Shown here one piece after another: positions 7,583 to 16,170 of a DNA stretch of 37,577 bases. The position numbers were made by a program, and so were the translations under genes. Origin of the DNA: Schleiferilactobacillus shenzhenensis LY-73 (GTDB taxonomy: Bacteria; Bacillota; Bacilli; Lactobacillales; Lactobacillaceae); contig NZ_KI271582.1 of assembly GCF_000469325.1 (NCBI RefSeq), forward strand, positions 303,111 through 340,687, written 5' to 3'. The notes below the pieces were generated by a model. It worked only from the letters and a program-made list of their open reading frames with translations, was not told the origin of the DNA and ran no database searches. The stretch's first letter is position 1. Each line of letters opens with the position of its first letter.

Positions 7583-8517
7583 TATGCGTCAACCTCCTCG
7601 GTTTGAATCGTGATTTGCGGTAATAATTCGTCAACGTGTGTGAAGTCGGTGATCCAGGATGACCGGGCGGTGTCGCTGCCGGCGGCGATGGCGTAGCGCA
7701 GGTTGGCGGCGGGGGCCATGCCCTGGACGGTCCCGGCGATGAAGGTGACCAGCATCGTGTCCCCTGCCCCGGCGGTGTTCAAAACATCGATTTTCGGTGC
7801 GTTACCGACATAGGTGTGGGTGGGCGTGATGAAGGCGGCGCCAGCCCCGCCAAGGGATAAGAGCACGTTCTGCGCACCTTCGCTAATGGCACGGCGGGCC
7901 AGCTGCAGCAGCTCGCCGAGATCCACCTCGCCGGTCACGCCGTACCAGCTCTTCAGCTCCTCGTCATTCGGCTTGATCAGGAAGGGATGATACGGCAGCG
8001 CCGCTTTCACTTCGGGATAACTGCTGTCGATGACCAGTTTGAATTTCTTCTCGGCGGCCAGTTGGCCAATGCGGACCAGGATGCTCGGGTCAATACCCTG
8101 AGAAAAGCTGCCGGAAATGATCAAACAATCCGCTGCCGTGAGCTGTTCCAGCTGCTGCCAGAGTTGCGCCAGCTCTTCCGCCGTCACTGCGGGACCGGGA
8201 TTGACTTGTTTGAACTCCTGGCCGGTGCGGCGGACGTGGGTGAACACGTTGATCCGGGTCGTCCCCTGACAGCGGACGAACGCATTGGGAATGCCGCTGG
8301 CGGTCAGCACTTGGGTGATGTAATCGAGGGTGAAGCCGCCGCCGATACCCCAAGCGGTGTTCGGAATGTCCTGCCGGTGTAAAATGAAAGAGACGTTCAC
8401 GCCCTTGCCGTTAGCTTGGGCTTGGAAACCGTTGGTCCGGTTCACTTGGTTCGGTTGCAGATCATTCGTATCAATGAATAAATCGATGGCTGGATTCAAT
8501 GTGAGAGTGTAGATCAT
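7582..8517 (-). CDS. fruK: 1-phosphofructokinase
   Basis: 311 residues of the PfkB/ribokinase family. It begins MIYTLTLNPAIDL, the usual FruK/LacC start. GKGVNVS lies at about residue 37, and the anion-hole and catalytic motif TAGAGDTM is near the C-terminus. It phosphorylates fructose-1-phosphate to fructose-1,6-bisphosphate; the adjoining fructose PTS favours FruK over tagatose-6-phosphate kinase. The coding sequence looks intact, but no ribosome site or promoter precedes the ATG at 8517. The upstream bases (CCGGGGTTTCGCCGTTGAGC) are the antisense of an RpiR-regulator fragment that abuts codon 1. The usual DeoR-type fruR gene is absent. The gene is therefore probably poorly expressed or silent. 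An in-frame upstream extension of 35 codons is only antisense of the fragment and is not part of the gene. Confidence 0.88.
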   Translation of the reverse strand: MIYTLTLNPAIDLFIDTNDLQPNQVNRTNGFQAQANGKGVNVSFILHRQDIPNTAWGIGGGFTLDYITQVLTASGIPNAFVRCQGTTRINVFTHVRRTGQEFKQVNPGPAVTAEELAQLWQQLEQLTAADCLIISGSFSQGIDPSILVRIGQLAAEKKFKLVIDSSYPEVKAALPYHPFLIKPNDEELKSWYGVTGEVDLGELLQLARRAISEGAQNVLLSLGGAGAAFITPTHTYVGNAPKIDVLNTAGAGDTMLVTFIAGTVQGMAPAANLRYAIAAGSDTARSSWITDFTHVDELLPQITIQTEEVDA

Positions 8518-8785
8518 CACGCTCAACGGCGAAACCCCGGAACTGCTGGCGGCGGCCAAAATCTTGGCTAAACATAACGTCCCCATCATCACTTTTACCA
8601 CCAATGGTGAGGCCCCCATCATCCAGCAGACGGATACCCTGTTTTTGGGCTATCAATCAGGGACGACCTACTTTTCGGAATACGAAGTGCATTCCCGCCT
8701 GCCGCTGCAGATCATGACTCGGATCTTGCTGGATGCCTACGTTGTGCGGCATCCGGATGCGGGTGAGGCGGACAACACCAAATAA
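8513..8785 (+). pseudogene. C-terminal fragment of a MurR/RpiR-family regulator (SIS domain)
   Basis: From 8516 the plus strand reads ITLNGETPELLAAAKILAKH, then NVPIITFTTN, and ends in NTK before TAA at 8783. It contains RSRLPLQIMTRILLDAYVV-like sequence (here HSRLPLQ), typical of the sugar-phosphate-binding SIS domain of lactobacillus MurR/RpiR regulators. The SGETPE-type phosphate loop is present as NGETPE. The N-terminal helix-turn-helix and first half of the SIS domain are missing, and the frame is closed by TAG at 8510. The fragment begins where the fruK start codon lies, so a rearrangement joined the two genes head to head. A TTG at 8564 could be called as a start but has no ribosome site. 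Confidence 0.75.
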
Positions 8786-8796
8786 GTAAATAGGTC

Positions 8797-8836
8797 AAAA
8801 AAAGAGCGGGGGCCACGCAGCCTCTGCTCTTTTTTT
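8797..8836. terminator. Bidirectional terminator
   Basis: AAAAAAAGAGC (8797-8807) pairs with GCTCTTTTTTT (8826-8836). It serves the RpiR remnant on the plus strand and the deoxynucleoside kinase on the minus strand. The outer stem is identical to that at 19467-19509. Confidence 0.85.
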
Positions 8837-8860
8837 GGATCATCATCATCAATGCGGCTG

Positions 8861-9565
8861 TTAAGCGGTCGCGTTCATATCCCCGCGCACCTCATGCAGC
8901 TTGCGCGTGATCTGGTCCAGCACCGCTGCCCGGTCTGCGGGATTGCTGACGAAATCATAGCGGTCGCCGTCGATCTGCATCTTCGGACTCTTGTCGTAGC
9001 GGGCATACCAGCGCTCGTAATACTGAATCAAGGTCTGGTAGTAGTCCTTCAGCGACGGGTCGGTACTGATTTGCTCGTAAGGCCGTCCACGCTTGGTAAT
9101 CCGGTCCACCATCGTCTCGTAGCTGACGTGGATGTCAATGAGCAGGTCGGGAGCCTTCTTCGGCAAGCCCTTGAGCTCTTCCATCATATTGTTCAGCAAA
9201 TCCTTGTAGATCAAGTATTCCTCTTCCGTGGCGTTGCCGTTGTCTGTATTCATCTTCATGAAGATGGCATCTTCGTAGATGGACCGGTCGAGCACGTTGT
9301 TGTCGTCGGTCAATGCCGCCTTGATGGAGTGGAAGCGGGTGTTGAGAAAGTATATCTGCAGGAGGAAGGCATACGGATTGCGCGCGTCTTTCTCCCCGGC
9401 TGCCCGTTTCTCTTCGGCCATCTTGTTGCCCTTGTAAAACAACGGCAGGACGGGATTATTATCCACGCTTTCATAAAAGGGTTGGGTACCCAACCGATCG
9501 GCGACGATCTGGGTCAACGAACTCTTCCCGCTGCCGATCACACCAGCCATAACTAACACTGTCAC
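8861..9565 (-). CDS. Deoxynucleoside kinase (deoxyadenosine/deoxyguanosine type)
   Basis: 234 residues. The P-loop is GVIGSGKSS at residues 8-16, the acid/base motif is LDRSIYED, and the lid contains an arginine-bearing ITKRGRPYEQ segment. The enzyme phosphorylates deoxynucleosides at the 5' position for dNTP salvage, in the cytoplasm. In Lactobacillus acidophilus two tandem subunits form a deoxyadenosine/deoxycytidine or deoxyguanosine heterodimer; here there is a single gene, so it may be a homodimer or its partner lies elsewhere. The start is GTG at 9565 with AGGGG 6 bp upstream. The gene has its own promoter and ends at the shared terminator. Confidence 0.88.
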   Translation of the reverse strand: MTVLVMAGVIGSGKSSLTQIVADRLGTQPFYESVDNNPVLPLFYKGNKMAEEKRAAGEKDARNPYAFLLQIYFLNTRFHSIKAALTDDNNVLDRSIYEDAIFMKMNTDNGNATEEEYLIYKDLLNNMMEELKGLPKKAPDLLIDIHVSYETMVDRITKRGRPYEQISTDPSLKDYYQTLIQYYERWYARYDKSPKMQIDGDRYDFVSNPADRAAVLDQITRKLHEVRGDMNATA

Positions 9566-9625
9566 TGATTTCCCCTCTCTGCTTCGTTCCGCAATTGCGC
9601 GGTCAGACCCGCGCGAACTTGTACC

Positions 9626-9654
9626 AGTATACCGGCCGGCGGGCTAACCTGCAA
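9626..9654 (-). promoter_or_regulatory. Promoter of the deoxynucleoside kinase
   Basis: On the minus strand TTGCAG (9649-9654), 17 bp, TATACT (9626-9631). It is followed by about 60 bp of leader containing the palindrome CGCAATTGCG. Confidence 0.6.
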
Positions 9655-9677
9655 GACGCCCCCACGGCCAATCCAGC

Positions 9678-10235
9678 TTACTTTTGCAGAAAACTTAAGT
9701 AGTAGGTCACGGCCGCCACGGCCTGGCCGGCGTGGATCGTGCCATCTTTGACGGCGGCGACGATGTCGGTGAAAGGCACCAGTTTGGAATTAACGAATTC
9801 ATCCCGGTCAAAGTGCTGATGACCGCGGTCGTTGGGGTCCACGATGCCCCAGGCCAGTGTGTTGGTCTCGCTGCTGAAGCCTTCGCTGGTGCTTACTTGG
9901 GTCATGGCCTGCGGCTGCGTCAGAACGTAACCAGTCTCCTCCTTGACTTCCCGCACGGCAGCCTCCAAGGCTGTCTCACCGGGATCAAGCAGTCCCGCCG
10001 GCAAGGAATAACTTTCGGCGTTGATGCCCGCCCGGTATTCCACATTCAATAACGCTTGCTGACGGTCCGGGGTCAGGGCCAGAACGACGACGGCGGGGAT
10101 GTGGGTGACCACGTCCCGCTCCACGGTGAGTCCGTCCGGGGTGTGGATCTGGCGTTGACTGACAGAAAAGATACGGCCCTGGAAGACCTCTTTTTCACTG
10201 ATTATCTTGCCTCGATTGGTCAATGGCGCTAACAC
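9678..10235 (-). CDS. Nudix hydrolase, ADP-ribose pyrophosphatase type
   Basis: 185 residues. The N-terminal part has the ADPRase-like order KEVFQGRIFSVSQRQIHTPD, then ERDVVTHIPAVVVLAL. The Nudix box is complete: GLLDPGETALEAAVREVKEE followed by TGY. The usual SEGFSSE-type segment follows it (TSEGFSSETN). Enzymes of this type split ADP-ribose to AMP and ribose-5-phosphate. I prefer the GTG at 10235 because AGAGGA (10245-10250) lies 9 bp upstream. The ATG at 10253 would contain that site and has none of its own, and the longer upstream extension looks non-coding. A 20-bp palindrome lies just upstream. Confidence 0.85.
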   Translation of the reverse strand: MLAPLTNRGKIISEKEVFQGRIFSVSQRQIHTPDGLTVERDVVTHIPAVVVLALTPDRQQALLNVEYRAGINAESYSLPAGLLDPGETALEAAVREVKEETGYVLTQPQAMTQVSTSEGFSSETNTLAWGIVDPNDRGHQHFDRDEFVNSKLVPFTDIVAAVKDGTIHAGQAVAAVTYYLSFLQK

Positions 10236-10256
10236 AGCATCAAGTCCTCTCATTTC

Positions 10257-10276
10257 GTAAACTATGCTTAGTTTAC
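10257..10276. promoter_or_regulatory. Perfect 20-bp palindromic operator candidate
   Basis: GTAAACTA (10257-10264), TGCT, TAGTTTAC (10269-10276): two perfect 8-bp arms, 22 bp upstream of the GTG chosen for the Nudix gene and about 100 bp upstream of the divergent amylase. The geometry suits a dimeric repressor. No regulator gene is adjacent. Confidence 0.55.
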
Positions 10277-10373
10277 CGCAAAATGTCGCCCGCCGCCGGG
10301 TCAAACGGGTACAATAAAGATAACACTTTGGCCGGCTTGTCCCGGCCAGGATCACGAGAGAGGAAGTTTTGTC

Positions 10374-11861
10374 ATGGCAGAAACAATCTTACAGGCGTTC
10401 GAGTGGTACTTGCCCAACGATGGCAAGCACTGGACCCGCCTCGCCCACCGGGCAAAACAGATCAAAGACATGGGCTTCACGGCCGTCTGGCTGCCCCCGG
10501 CGGCCAAGTCCGCCGCCGGCATCAACGATGTGGGTTACGGGACGTACGACCTGTACGACCTAGGTGAATTTGACCAGAAAGGCACGACCCGCACGAAATA
10601 TGGCACCAAGGATGAGTACCTGGCGGCCATTAAGGCATTCCACGACCAGGGCTTGAAAGTCTATCCGGACATCGTTGTCGACCACTTCATGGGCGCCGAC
10701 GAACCGGAGATCGTCAAAGCCAAGAGTTATTCCTTCGACGACCGCCTGAAGCCCACCGGCGACATGCAGGAGATCAAAGCCTGGACGAAATTCACCTTCC
10801 CTGGCCGGCACGGCAAATATAACGATTACGTGTGGACCTGGAAGAACTTCACCGGGGTCGACTACGACGCCCGCAGCAAGAACCACGCCATTTACAAGTT
10901 CCACACCAAAGAGTGGGAGCCCAAAGTCGATGCCGAAAACGGCAATTACGACTACTTGATGGGCTGCGACCTGGACATGAGCAACCCGGATACTAAGGCC
11001 CAGTTAGATAAATGGGGGCAATGGTTCCAGAACTTGACCCAGGCTGACGGCTACCGCTTGGATGCCGTCAAACACATCAAGTTTGATGCCTTCGTCGACT
11101 GGCTCCTGCACCGTCGGGCGGAACATGACGACAAGCTCTTCGTTGTCGGCGAGTACTGGTCCGATGACTTGGATTCGCTCACCACCTACCTGGACAACTC
11201 GGGCAATCTCATTTCTCTCTTCGATGTGCCCTTCCACTTCAATCTCTATGAAGCTGCGAATTCCATGGGCAAATACGACATGCGCCGGATCTTCGACAAT
11301 ACCCTGGTGGCCCAGCGGCCGGACTTCGCTGTCACCTTCGTGGACAACCACGATACCCAGGTGGGTCAGAGCCTGGAATCGTGGATCGACGGCTGGTTCA
11401 AGCTGCAGGCTTACGCCCTCATTCTGCTGCGCAAAGCCGGGACGCCCACCGTCTTCTGGGGTGATCTCTACGGCATTCCCGAGAAAGATACTGCCCCCGT
11501 GGGCCGCGGGTTGCTGCGAATGCTGAAGATTCGGGAATATCTGGCCTTCGGGTCGATGGTTGATTACTTCGACGACCCCAACGTCGTCGGCTGGACCCGC
11601 ACCGGAGACTTCGACCACGACCTCTCCGGTTACGCGGTGATCATGACCAACCAGCACGGCGGCGAGAAGGCGATGACCGTCTCCGCCGTCCACGCCGGCC
11701 AGACCTTCGTCGACATGCTGGGCAACAACGACGCCCGCGTGCAGCTGGACGACAACGGCGCCGGTGTTTTCCCTGTCAATGACGGGCAGGTCTCCGTATA
11801 CGTGAACGAAGACGTGGTGGCTGGTTTGGAAGCCTCAGAACACGAGCAGGAAGCCAATTGA
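10374..11861 (+). CDS. Cytoplasmic alpha-amylase (GH13)
   Basis: 495 residues with no signal peptide, matching the intracellular AmyS-like amylases. The (beta/alpha)8 barrel motifs are in order: DIVVDH (region I, about 99-104), GYRLDAVKH with nucleophile Asp230, GEYW with acid/base Glu260, and FVDNHD with Asp327. A C-terminal all-beta domain follows from about residue 405. It should hydrolyse alpha-1,4 bonds of imported maltodextrins or stored glucan. The ATG at 10374 follows AGAGGAAG. The gene is monocistronic, divergent from the ADPRase and closed by a strong terminator. No maltodextrin transporter or glycogen gene lies in the window. Its codon use is strongly GC-biased, like its neighbours. 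Confidence 0.93.
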   Translation: MAETILQAFEWYLPNDGKHWTRLAHRAKQIKDMGFTAVWLPPAAKSAAGINDVGYGTYDLYDLGEFDQKGTTRTKYGTKDEYLAAIKAFHDQGLKVYPDIVVDHFMGADEPEIVKAKSYSFDDRLKPTGDMQEIKAWTKFTFPGRHGKYNDYVWTWKNFTGVDYDARSKNHAIYKFHTKEWEPKVDAENGNYDYLMGCDLDMSNPDTKAQLDKWGQWFQNLTQADGYRLDAVKHIKFDAFVDWLLHRRAEHDDKLFVVGEYWSDDLDSLTTYLDNSGNLISLFDVPFHFNLYEAANSMGKYDMRRIFDNTLVAQRPDFAVTFVDNHDTQVGQSLESWIDGWFKLQAYALILLRKAGTPTVFWGDLYGIPEKDTAPVGRGLLRMLKIREYLAFGSMVDYFDDPNVVGWTRTGDFDHDLSGYAVIMTNQHGGEKAMTVSAVHAGQTFVDMLGNNDARVQLDDNGAGVFPVNDGQVSVYVNEDVVAGLEASEHEQEAN

Positions 11862-11867
11862 TAAGTC

Positions 11868-11904
11868 AGAAAAGGGACTGACCAGCCGGTCAGCCCCTTT
11901 TCTC
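11868..11904. terminator. Bidirectional terminator between amylase and MFS gene
   Basis: AGAAAAGGG plus CTGACC pairs with GGTCAG plus CCCTTTTCT around an AGCC loop. Confidence 0.8.
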
Positions 11905-13359
11905 TTACTGCTTGATAATCGTCCGCTGCGGATCGCGCCAGTTGATCCACCAACAGGCGACAAGCATCACGGTGACGACGATGAAGACCCCGTGCAAACC
12001 GGTGAGGATGACCCGGTCCATGGCGGCGGTCGGCGCCACCCGGCTGCCCTTGGCGCTGATGACACCGTTGATGCGGGCAAAAGGAATCGGCCCCCGCGTC
12101 GCCTTGATCACCATGTTGAGGACCGCGCCGTAGACCCCGGTCATGACGGTCTGGCCCAGTGAACGCCCCAGGGTCAGCACGCTGGTGGCCGACCCGACCA
12201 TTGTGTCTGGGACAAGGTGCTGGCTCAAGATTGTGTTCATGGAGATGACGATGCCCATGCCAGTGCCGTTGATCATGGCAATCACGTAGAACGTCCACAT
12301 GGGAAAGTGCAGGCCGGCCACGGTAAGGCTGGCATACGCCAGCAGCAGCACTGTGATGATCAGCAGGCTGATACGCTTCGGCACAAAGCGGGCAATGAGC
12401 GGCCCGACGAAGAACGAGGCGGCCAGCCACATCACCGAGCTGGAGGTGACGACGAAGCCGGCCTCCGTCGCCCCGATACGGTAGAGCGACTGCAGCCAGA
12501 TGGGAAAATAGACTTGATAGCCGATCAGGACGCCGCTGAGGATCATGGCGGTGGCAATTTGAATCGAGAATGTCTTGTTGGCAAACATCGTCGGGGCAAT
12601 CAGCGGGTCGGCCCGCTTCTTTTCTGTCCGAATGAAGAGGACCAGGCCGATACCGGCGACCACAAGGAGCACCGCGGCGGCCAGCGGCGTGCGGGCCAGC
12701 ATCTGGATGCCCAGCAGCAGACTGACTAGGCTGACCGCCAGCCACAGGATGCCCGGCCAGTCGACTTGCAGCGTGGCCGCCGGCCGGGCTTTCTCCCGGT
12801 AACCGACCTGGATCAGTACGGCCACCAGCAGGCCCAGGGGCACGTTGACGAAGAACACCCAATGCCAGGAGAGCGTGTCCACCAGGAAGCCGCCGATGAG
12901 CGGTCCCACCAACGCAGACAGCCCCCAGGCGGTGTTGTTCAGCGCCAGCACCTGCGCTCGTTCACGGAAGCTATAGTAATCCGCGATGATTGTGAACGTC
13001 AAGGGCATCACTGCCCCGGCGCCAATGCCCTGCACTGCCCGGGCGGCGATCAGCAGCGGCATGGTCGGGGCCAAACCGGAGAGAAAGGAGCCCAAGGTGA
13101 AGACCAGCACGCCCCACTGGAAGATGCGCCGCCGCCCCCAGGCGTCGGCCAGCTTACCGTAGATCGGCGTGGTAATGGCCGTCGTCAGCAGGTAGGCGCT
13201 CATGATCCAGCTTTGCATGGCTAAGCCGTTCAGCGCACTGATAATGGACGGCAAGGCCGTGGTCACGATGGTCACCTCGACACTGGTCATGAACGTGGCG
13301 ATGAACACGGCGGCCATGACAAGACCGCGGCGAGCGGGTTGGGGAGCAGTTTGGGACAT
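11905..13359 (-). CDS. MFS multidrug exporter, 14-helix DHA2 (EmrB/QacA-like) family
   Basis: 484 residues with about 14 hydrophobic segments. Family motifs are visible: FMTSVEVTIVTTALPSI in helix 1 (the acidic residue in helix 1 typical of DHA2), GKLADAWGRRRIF in loop 2-3 (motif A), and VQGIGAGAVMPLTFTIIADY plus LVGPLIGGFLVD for helices 4-5 (motif C region). It would export toxic organic cations or drugs using the proton gradient. No TetR- or MarR-type repressor is next to it, so regulation is unknown. The ATG at 13359 has only a weak ribosome site. It has its own promoter. Confidence 0.88.
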   Translation of the reverse strand: MSQTAPQPARRGLVMAAVFIATFMTSVEVTIVTTALPSIISALNGLAMQSWIMSAYLLTTAITTPIYGKLADAWGRRRIFQWGVLVFTLGSFLSGLAPTMPLLIAARAVQGIGAGAVMPLTFTIIADYYSFRERAQVLALNNTAWGLSALVGPLIGGFLVDTLSWHWVFFVNVPLGLLVAVLIQVGYREKARPAATLQVDWPGILWLAVSLVSLLLGIQMLARTPLAAAVLLVVAGIGLVLFIRTEKKRADPLIAPTMFANKTFSIQIATAMILSGVLIGYQVYFPIWLQSLYRIGATEAGFVVTSSSVMWLAASFFVGPLIARFVPKRISLLIITVLLLAYASLTVAGLHFPMWTFYVIAMINGTGMGIVISMNTILSQHLVPDTMVGSATSVLTLGRSLGQTVMTGVYGAVLNMVIKATRGPIPFARINGVISAKGSRVAPTAAMDRVILTGLHGVFIVVTVMLVACWWINWRDPQRTIIKQ

Positions 13360-13395
13360 ACAGGATCACGCTTTCTGAAAAGAGTTGTCACCGTC

Positions 13396-13424
13396 ATTAT
13401 ACGCCCTGCTCCGCGGCATGAAAA
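13396..13424 (-). promoter_or_regulatory. Promoter of the MFS exporter gene
   Basis: On the minus strand TTTTCA (13419-13424), 17 bp, TATAAT (13396-13401), about 35 bp upstream of the ATG. The -35 overlaps the T tract of the upstream ABC terminator. Confidence 0.6.
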
Positions 13425-13449
13425 AACCGTCAGCCCATTGCTGGCGGTT
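13421..13449 (-). terminator. Terminator of the ABC exporter pair
   Basis: On the minus strand AACCGCCAGC pairs with GCTGACGGTT (one G-U pair), followed by TTTTTT. Confidence 0.75.
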
Positions 13450-13460
13450 GAAAGCCATTA

Positions 13461-15239
13461 TTATTGTGCGGTGTCTGCCTCTCCTGGGAGGACGAAGCTG
13501 ACGTTGCGATAACTGTGGTTTAAGATGAGCCAGCCGCCACCCAACAACGCCGCACCGAGCAGCAGTGTCGCCCACCAAGGAGCAAATATACCGATCCCGC
13601 CGGCGATGCCGGCGACCACTGTCGCTAGGAGATACCCGGCAATCGTCACGCCGGTGTTGACTTGGCCAGTTTGAAAGACTGTACCGTAAGGGGCGACGCC
13701 CGCCATGAACGCACCATTCATGTCTGTCACCAGCAAGCCGGCGCCCAAAGCCAGGACAGTGTTACCGAGTCCGCGCAAGGGACCGATGAAAACCATGGTG
13801 ATGATGCCGGTGGCAATGATGATTGGTATTGCTAAGCGCATGAAGACCGTCCGCACCGCTTCACGATAGAAAATACTTTTATCAAAGTCGGGAATCGTGG
13901 CAAAGGTCTTTAATGCGTTGGGATTTTTACTGAAACGAAGAAAGAAAACCGCCATTGGGATCCCAATGGTCGAGAATGCCGGCAGGAAATTCCACCAGCC
14001 GCTGCCCTGTAATGCTTGCCACACGGTCAACTTCTCGAAACGCGCGTTGGTCACCGCCATACTAACGGCGGGAATAATGAAAATAAAGCCGAACGCCATA
14101 TTGGGATAGACCCGCATCTTGTAGTCGGAATCCGATTGCATCATGCGCCAGCTCAGCGTGAAAAATGTCCGCTGATTTTTGCTCGCGGGGACACAGCAGC
14201 GCGCCAGTTTGAAGAACCACCCGGTGCGTGCCGGTTCCTCTCCGCTTTCACTCAGTTTGCCCAAGTTATTGGTCAAGCGGCGCATGGCCGGAGCGTAAAC
14301 GAGGCCGCTCACAATAACGGCTGCTGCCAGCATCAGACTGAGGATACCGCCTGGATTGAAGCCGCCAGTTTGCAGCCATGCGTTGGGCCCGGCAAACCAG
14401 AAGGGATAGACAAGGACCATCCACCATTGAAATGACTGCAACGGTGCATCAAGTGTTCGACTGCCCACAGAGGTCATGATGTTCGGCAGCTGGTAGAGGA
14501 CGACGGAGAACAACATGATGCCGATTTGAATCATGCTCAGCACGTTTTTTAACCGTTCACCATGGAAGAAGTGGAGTACCAGTGCATAAATCCCCACGGA
14601 TACGACGTAATTGACCAGCATAATCAGCAGAGCACTGGCCAAATAGAGGACGCCGGCAAGCGGACCGTTGATAATAAACGATGCGATGATCGGCAGGGCC
14701 ATCATGGCTAGAAAAAGCGAGAGGACATACACCATGATGTGGGCCGTTTGGGCTGCCGAACGGGTCTTTTCGCTCACCCCGCGGGTTTCTAAGATGCCCA
14801 CATCACGCACATCCAGCAAACTGCCGGAAAATGCCTGCACCAGAACGGTCATATACATCAGCGAGTAAAACAGCAGCATGCTGCCGAGCCCTAAGAAAAC
14901 ATTACTTTTGTAGGCAAAAATGAATGCCGTCATCAGCAAACTCACCAGGCCATAGGCCCACAAGCCGCTGAAGAAGGCATTGCGCCCTGCCCGCCGCCGG
15001 CCATTATTCAGATTGCTCATAAAGCTGGGATCCACAGCGTCCATGTACAGCTTATAGCCGACGATCAGCCGAAACTGGGCATAATCCACCCCGCTCCGCG
15101 TCAGCAATCCTTTGAACAGGTCAAAAAACTTCAGCCAGCGGGAGTCGGCCATGACGCTGGTCGGGACCGTTTCGCTCTGGGTATCCGGCGACTCATCCCC
15201 GGTATCGAGGGGATCTTTTTTTCTCAAGAACTTCATCAT
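13461..15239 (-). CDS. ABC exporter permease
   Basis: 592 residues. A hydrophilic N-terminus (KKDPLDTGDESPDTQSE) is followed by about 12 hydrophobic segments in two blocks (about 95-330 and 390-575). There is no fused ATPase. The length and the conserved-looking FFTLSWRMMQSDSDYKMRVYP between the two blocks suggest a large ABC-2-like permease that could function as a homodimer or monomer. The substrate is unknown. The start lies 3 bp after the ATPase stop, with GGGGTG as ribosome site, so the two are translated together. Two Met codons at the start leave a one-residue ambiguity. Confidence 0.83.
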   Translation of the reverse strand: MMKFLRKKDPLDTGDESPDTQSETVPTSVMADSRWLKFFDLFKGLLTRSGVDYAQFRLIVGYKLYMDAVDPSFMSNLNNGRRRAGRNAFFSGLWAYGLVSLLMTAFIFAYKSNVFLGLGSMLLFYSLMYMTVLVQAFSGSLLDVRDVGILETRGVSEKTRSAAQTAHIMVYVLSLFLAMMALPIIASFIINGPLAGVLYLASALLIMLVNYVVSVGIYALVLHFFHGERLKNVLSMIQIGIMLFSVVLYQLPNIMTSVGSRTLDAPLQSFQWWMVLVYPFWFAGPNAWLQTGGFNPGGILSLMLAAAVIVSGLVYAPAMRRLTNNLGKLSESGEEPARTGWFFKLARCCVPASKNQRTFFTLSWRMMQSDSDYKMRVYPNMAFGFIFIIPAVSMAVTNARFEKLTVWQALQGSGWWNFLPAFSTIGIPMAVFFLRFSKNPNALKTFATIPDFDKSIFYREAVRTVFMRLAIPIIIATGIITMVFIGPLRGLGNTVLALGAGLLVTDMNGAFMAGVAPYGTVFQTGQVNTGVTIAGYLLATVVAGIAGGIGIFAPWWATLLLGAALLGGGWLILNHSYRNVSFVLPGEADTAQ

Positions 15240-15242
15240 CGT

Positions 15243-16016
15243 TCACCCCGCTTCAATGACGTTCACGAAGTCGGCGGCCTTCTGCCCGTGTTCGGAGAAG
15301 CCGGTCAGTTCGTTGAACAGTTCCTGGAGCGACTGGTCCTTCTCGGCGTTCAGCTCAGCAAAGGTGCCGTTAGCGATCACCTTGCCGTCGTTTAGGAGAA
15401 GGATGCGGTCGGAGACTTTCTGCACGACATCCAGGATGTGAGAAGAATAGAAAATCGTCTTGCCGCTGTCCCGCAGCCGCTGGAGCACCTCTTCGATGAT
15501 CAAGACAGAGTTGGCGTCGAGGCCGTTGAGCGGTTCGTCCCAGAACAGCAGATCCGGGTTGTGCAGCAGGCTGGCAATGATCAAGACCATCTGCCGCATC
15601 CCTTTAGAAAACCCGCTGATCCGGACATCGATGGCGTTCTGCATGCCGACGATGGTCAAGAGTTCGCTGGCTTTCGCCTCCGCGTCCGCTTGCGTCATGC
15701 CGTACAGCTGACCGATGAAGCCTAGATATTCCTTCGCCGTGAGCACGTCGAAAACGTCCGCCGACTCGGGGACGTAGCCGATGCGTTTCTTGTACTCGGT
15801 ATCTCCCGGCTGCAGGGTCTGACCAAAGATGGAAATGGTGCCCCGGTCTACTTTCGTCAGCCCTAGGATCATTTTCACCGTCGTGCTTTTACCGGCGCCG
15901 TTGGGTCCGATATAACCGACAATGGTCCCCGGGTCCACCGAGAAGGTGACCCCGGTGAGGACCGGTGTCACATCGTAGGTTTTGTACACATCGGATAATT
16001 CTATGATTGCTGCCAT
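15243..16016 (-). CDS. ABC transporter ATP-binding protein
   Basis: 257 residues with all nucleotide-binding motifs: Walker A GPNGAGKST at about 37-45, Q-loop region RIGYVPESADVFD, signature FSKGMRQ (divergent from LSGGQ, normal for CcmA/Ecs-type exporters), Walker B LLFWDEPLNGLD, and H-loop FYSSHILD. It energises the permease encoded directly downstream. The pair resembles ABC-2 exporters of the Ecs/YxlF kind. The ATG at 16016 has a weak AGCGGGTG upstream. Confidence 0.9.
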   Translation of the reverse strand: MAAIIELSDVYKTYDVTPVLTGVTFSVDPGTIVGYIGPNGAGKSTTVKMILGLTKVDRGTISIFGQTLQPGDTEYKKRIGYVPESADVFDVLTAKEYLGFIGQLYGMTQADAEAKASELLTIVGMQNAIDVRISGFSKGMRQMVLIIASLLHNPDLLFWDEPLNGLDANSVLIIEEVLQRLRDSGKTIFYSSHILDVVQKVSDRILLLNDGKVIANGTFAELNAEKDQSLQELFNELTGFSEHGQKAADFVNVIEAG

Positions 16017-16097
16017 GATTGCACCCGCTTTCTATCGGCAGGATAGCATACCGGGTGGGACAATGAAAGGAAAATGACGCGGTATTTCGGTTTGGGC

Positions 16098-16147
16098 AAA
16101 AAGAACAGACTGCCCAAACCGCGTGTTAGCGGTCTAGGCAGTCTGTT
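16098..16147 (-). terminator. Terminator of the phosphodiesterase-DegV operon
   Basis: AACAGACTGCC (16104-16114) pairs with GGCAGTCTGTT (16137-16147), with an inner ACCGC/GCGGT stem. On the minus strand it is followed by CTTTTTG. Confidence 0.7.
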
Positions 16148-16170
16148 GAGCGGGGCACCTTACAAAATTG

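Noticed and set aside
8518-8622. 35-codon N-terminal extension of fruK
   Set aside because: It is the exact antisense of the RpiR fragment; FruK proteins begin at MIYTLTLNP.
12217-13224. Plus-strand open frames opposite the MFS gene
   Set aside because: Low-complexity His/Gln/Arg-rich translations typical of antisense frames; the minus-strand exporter is clear.
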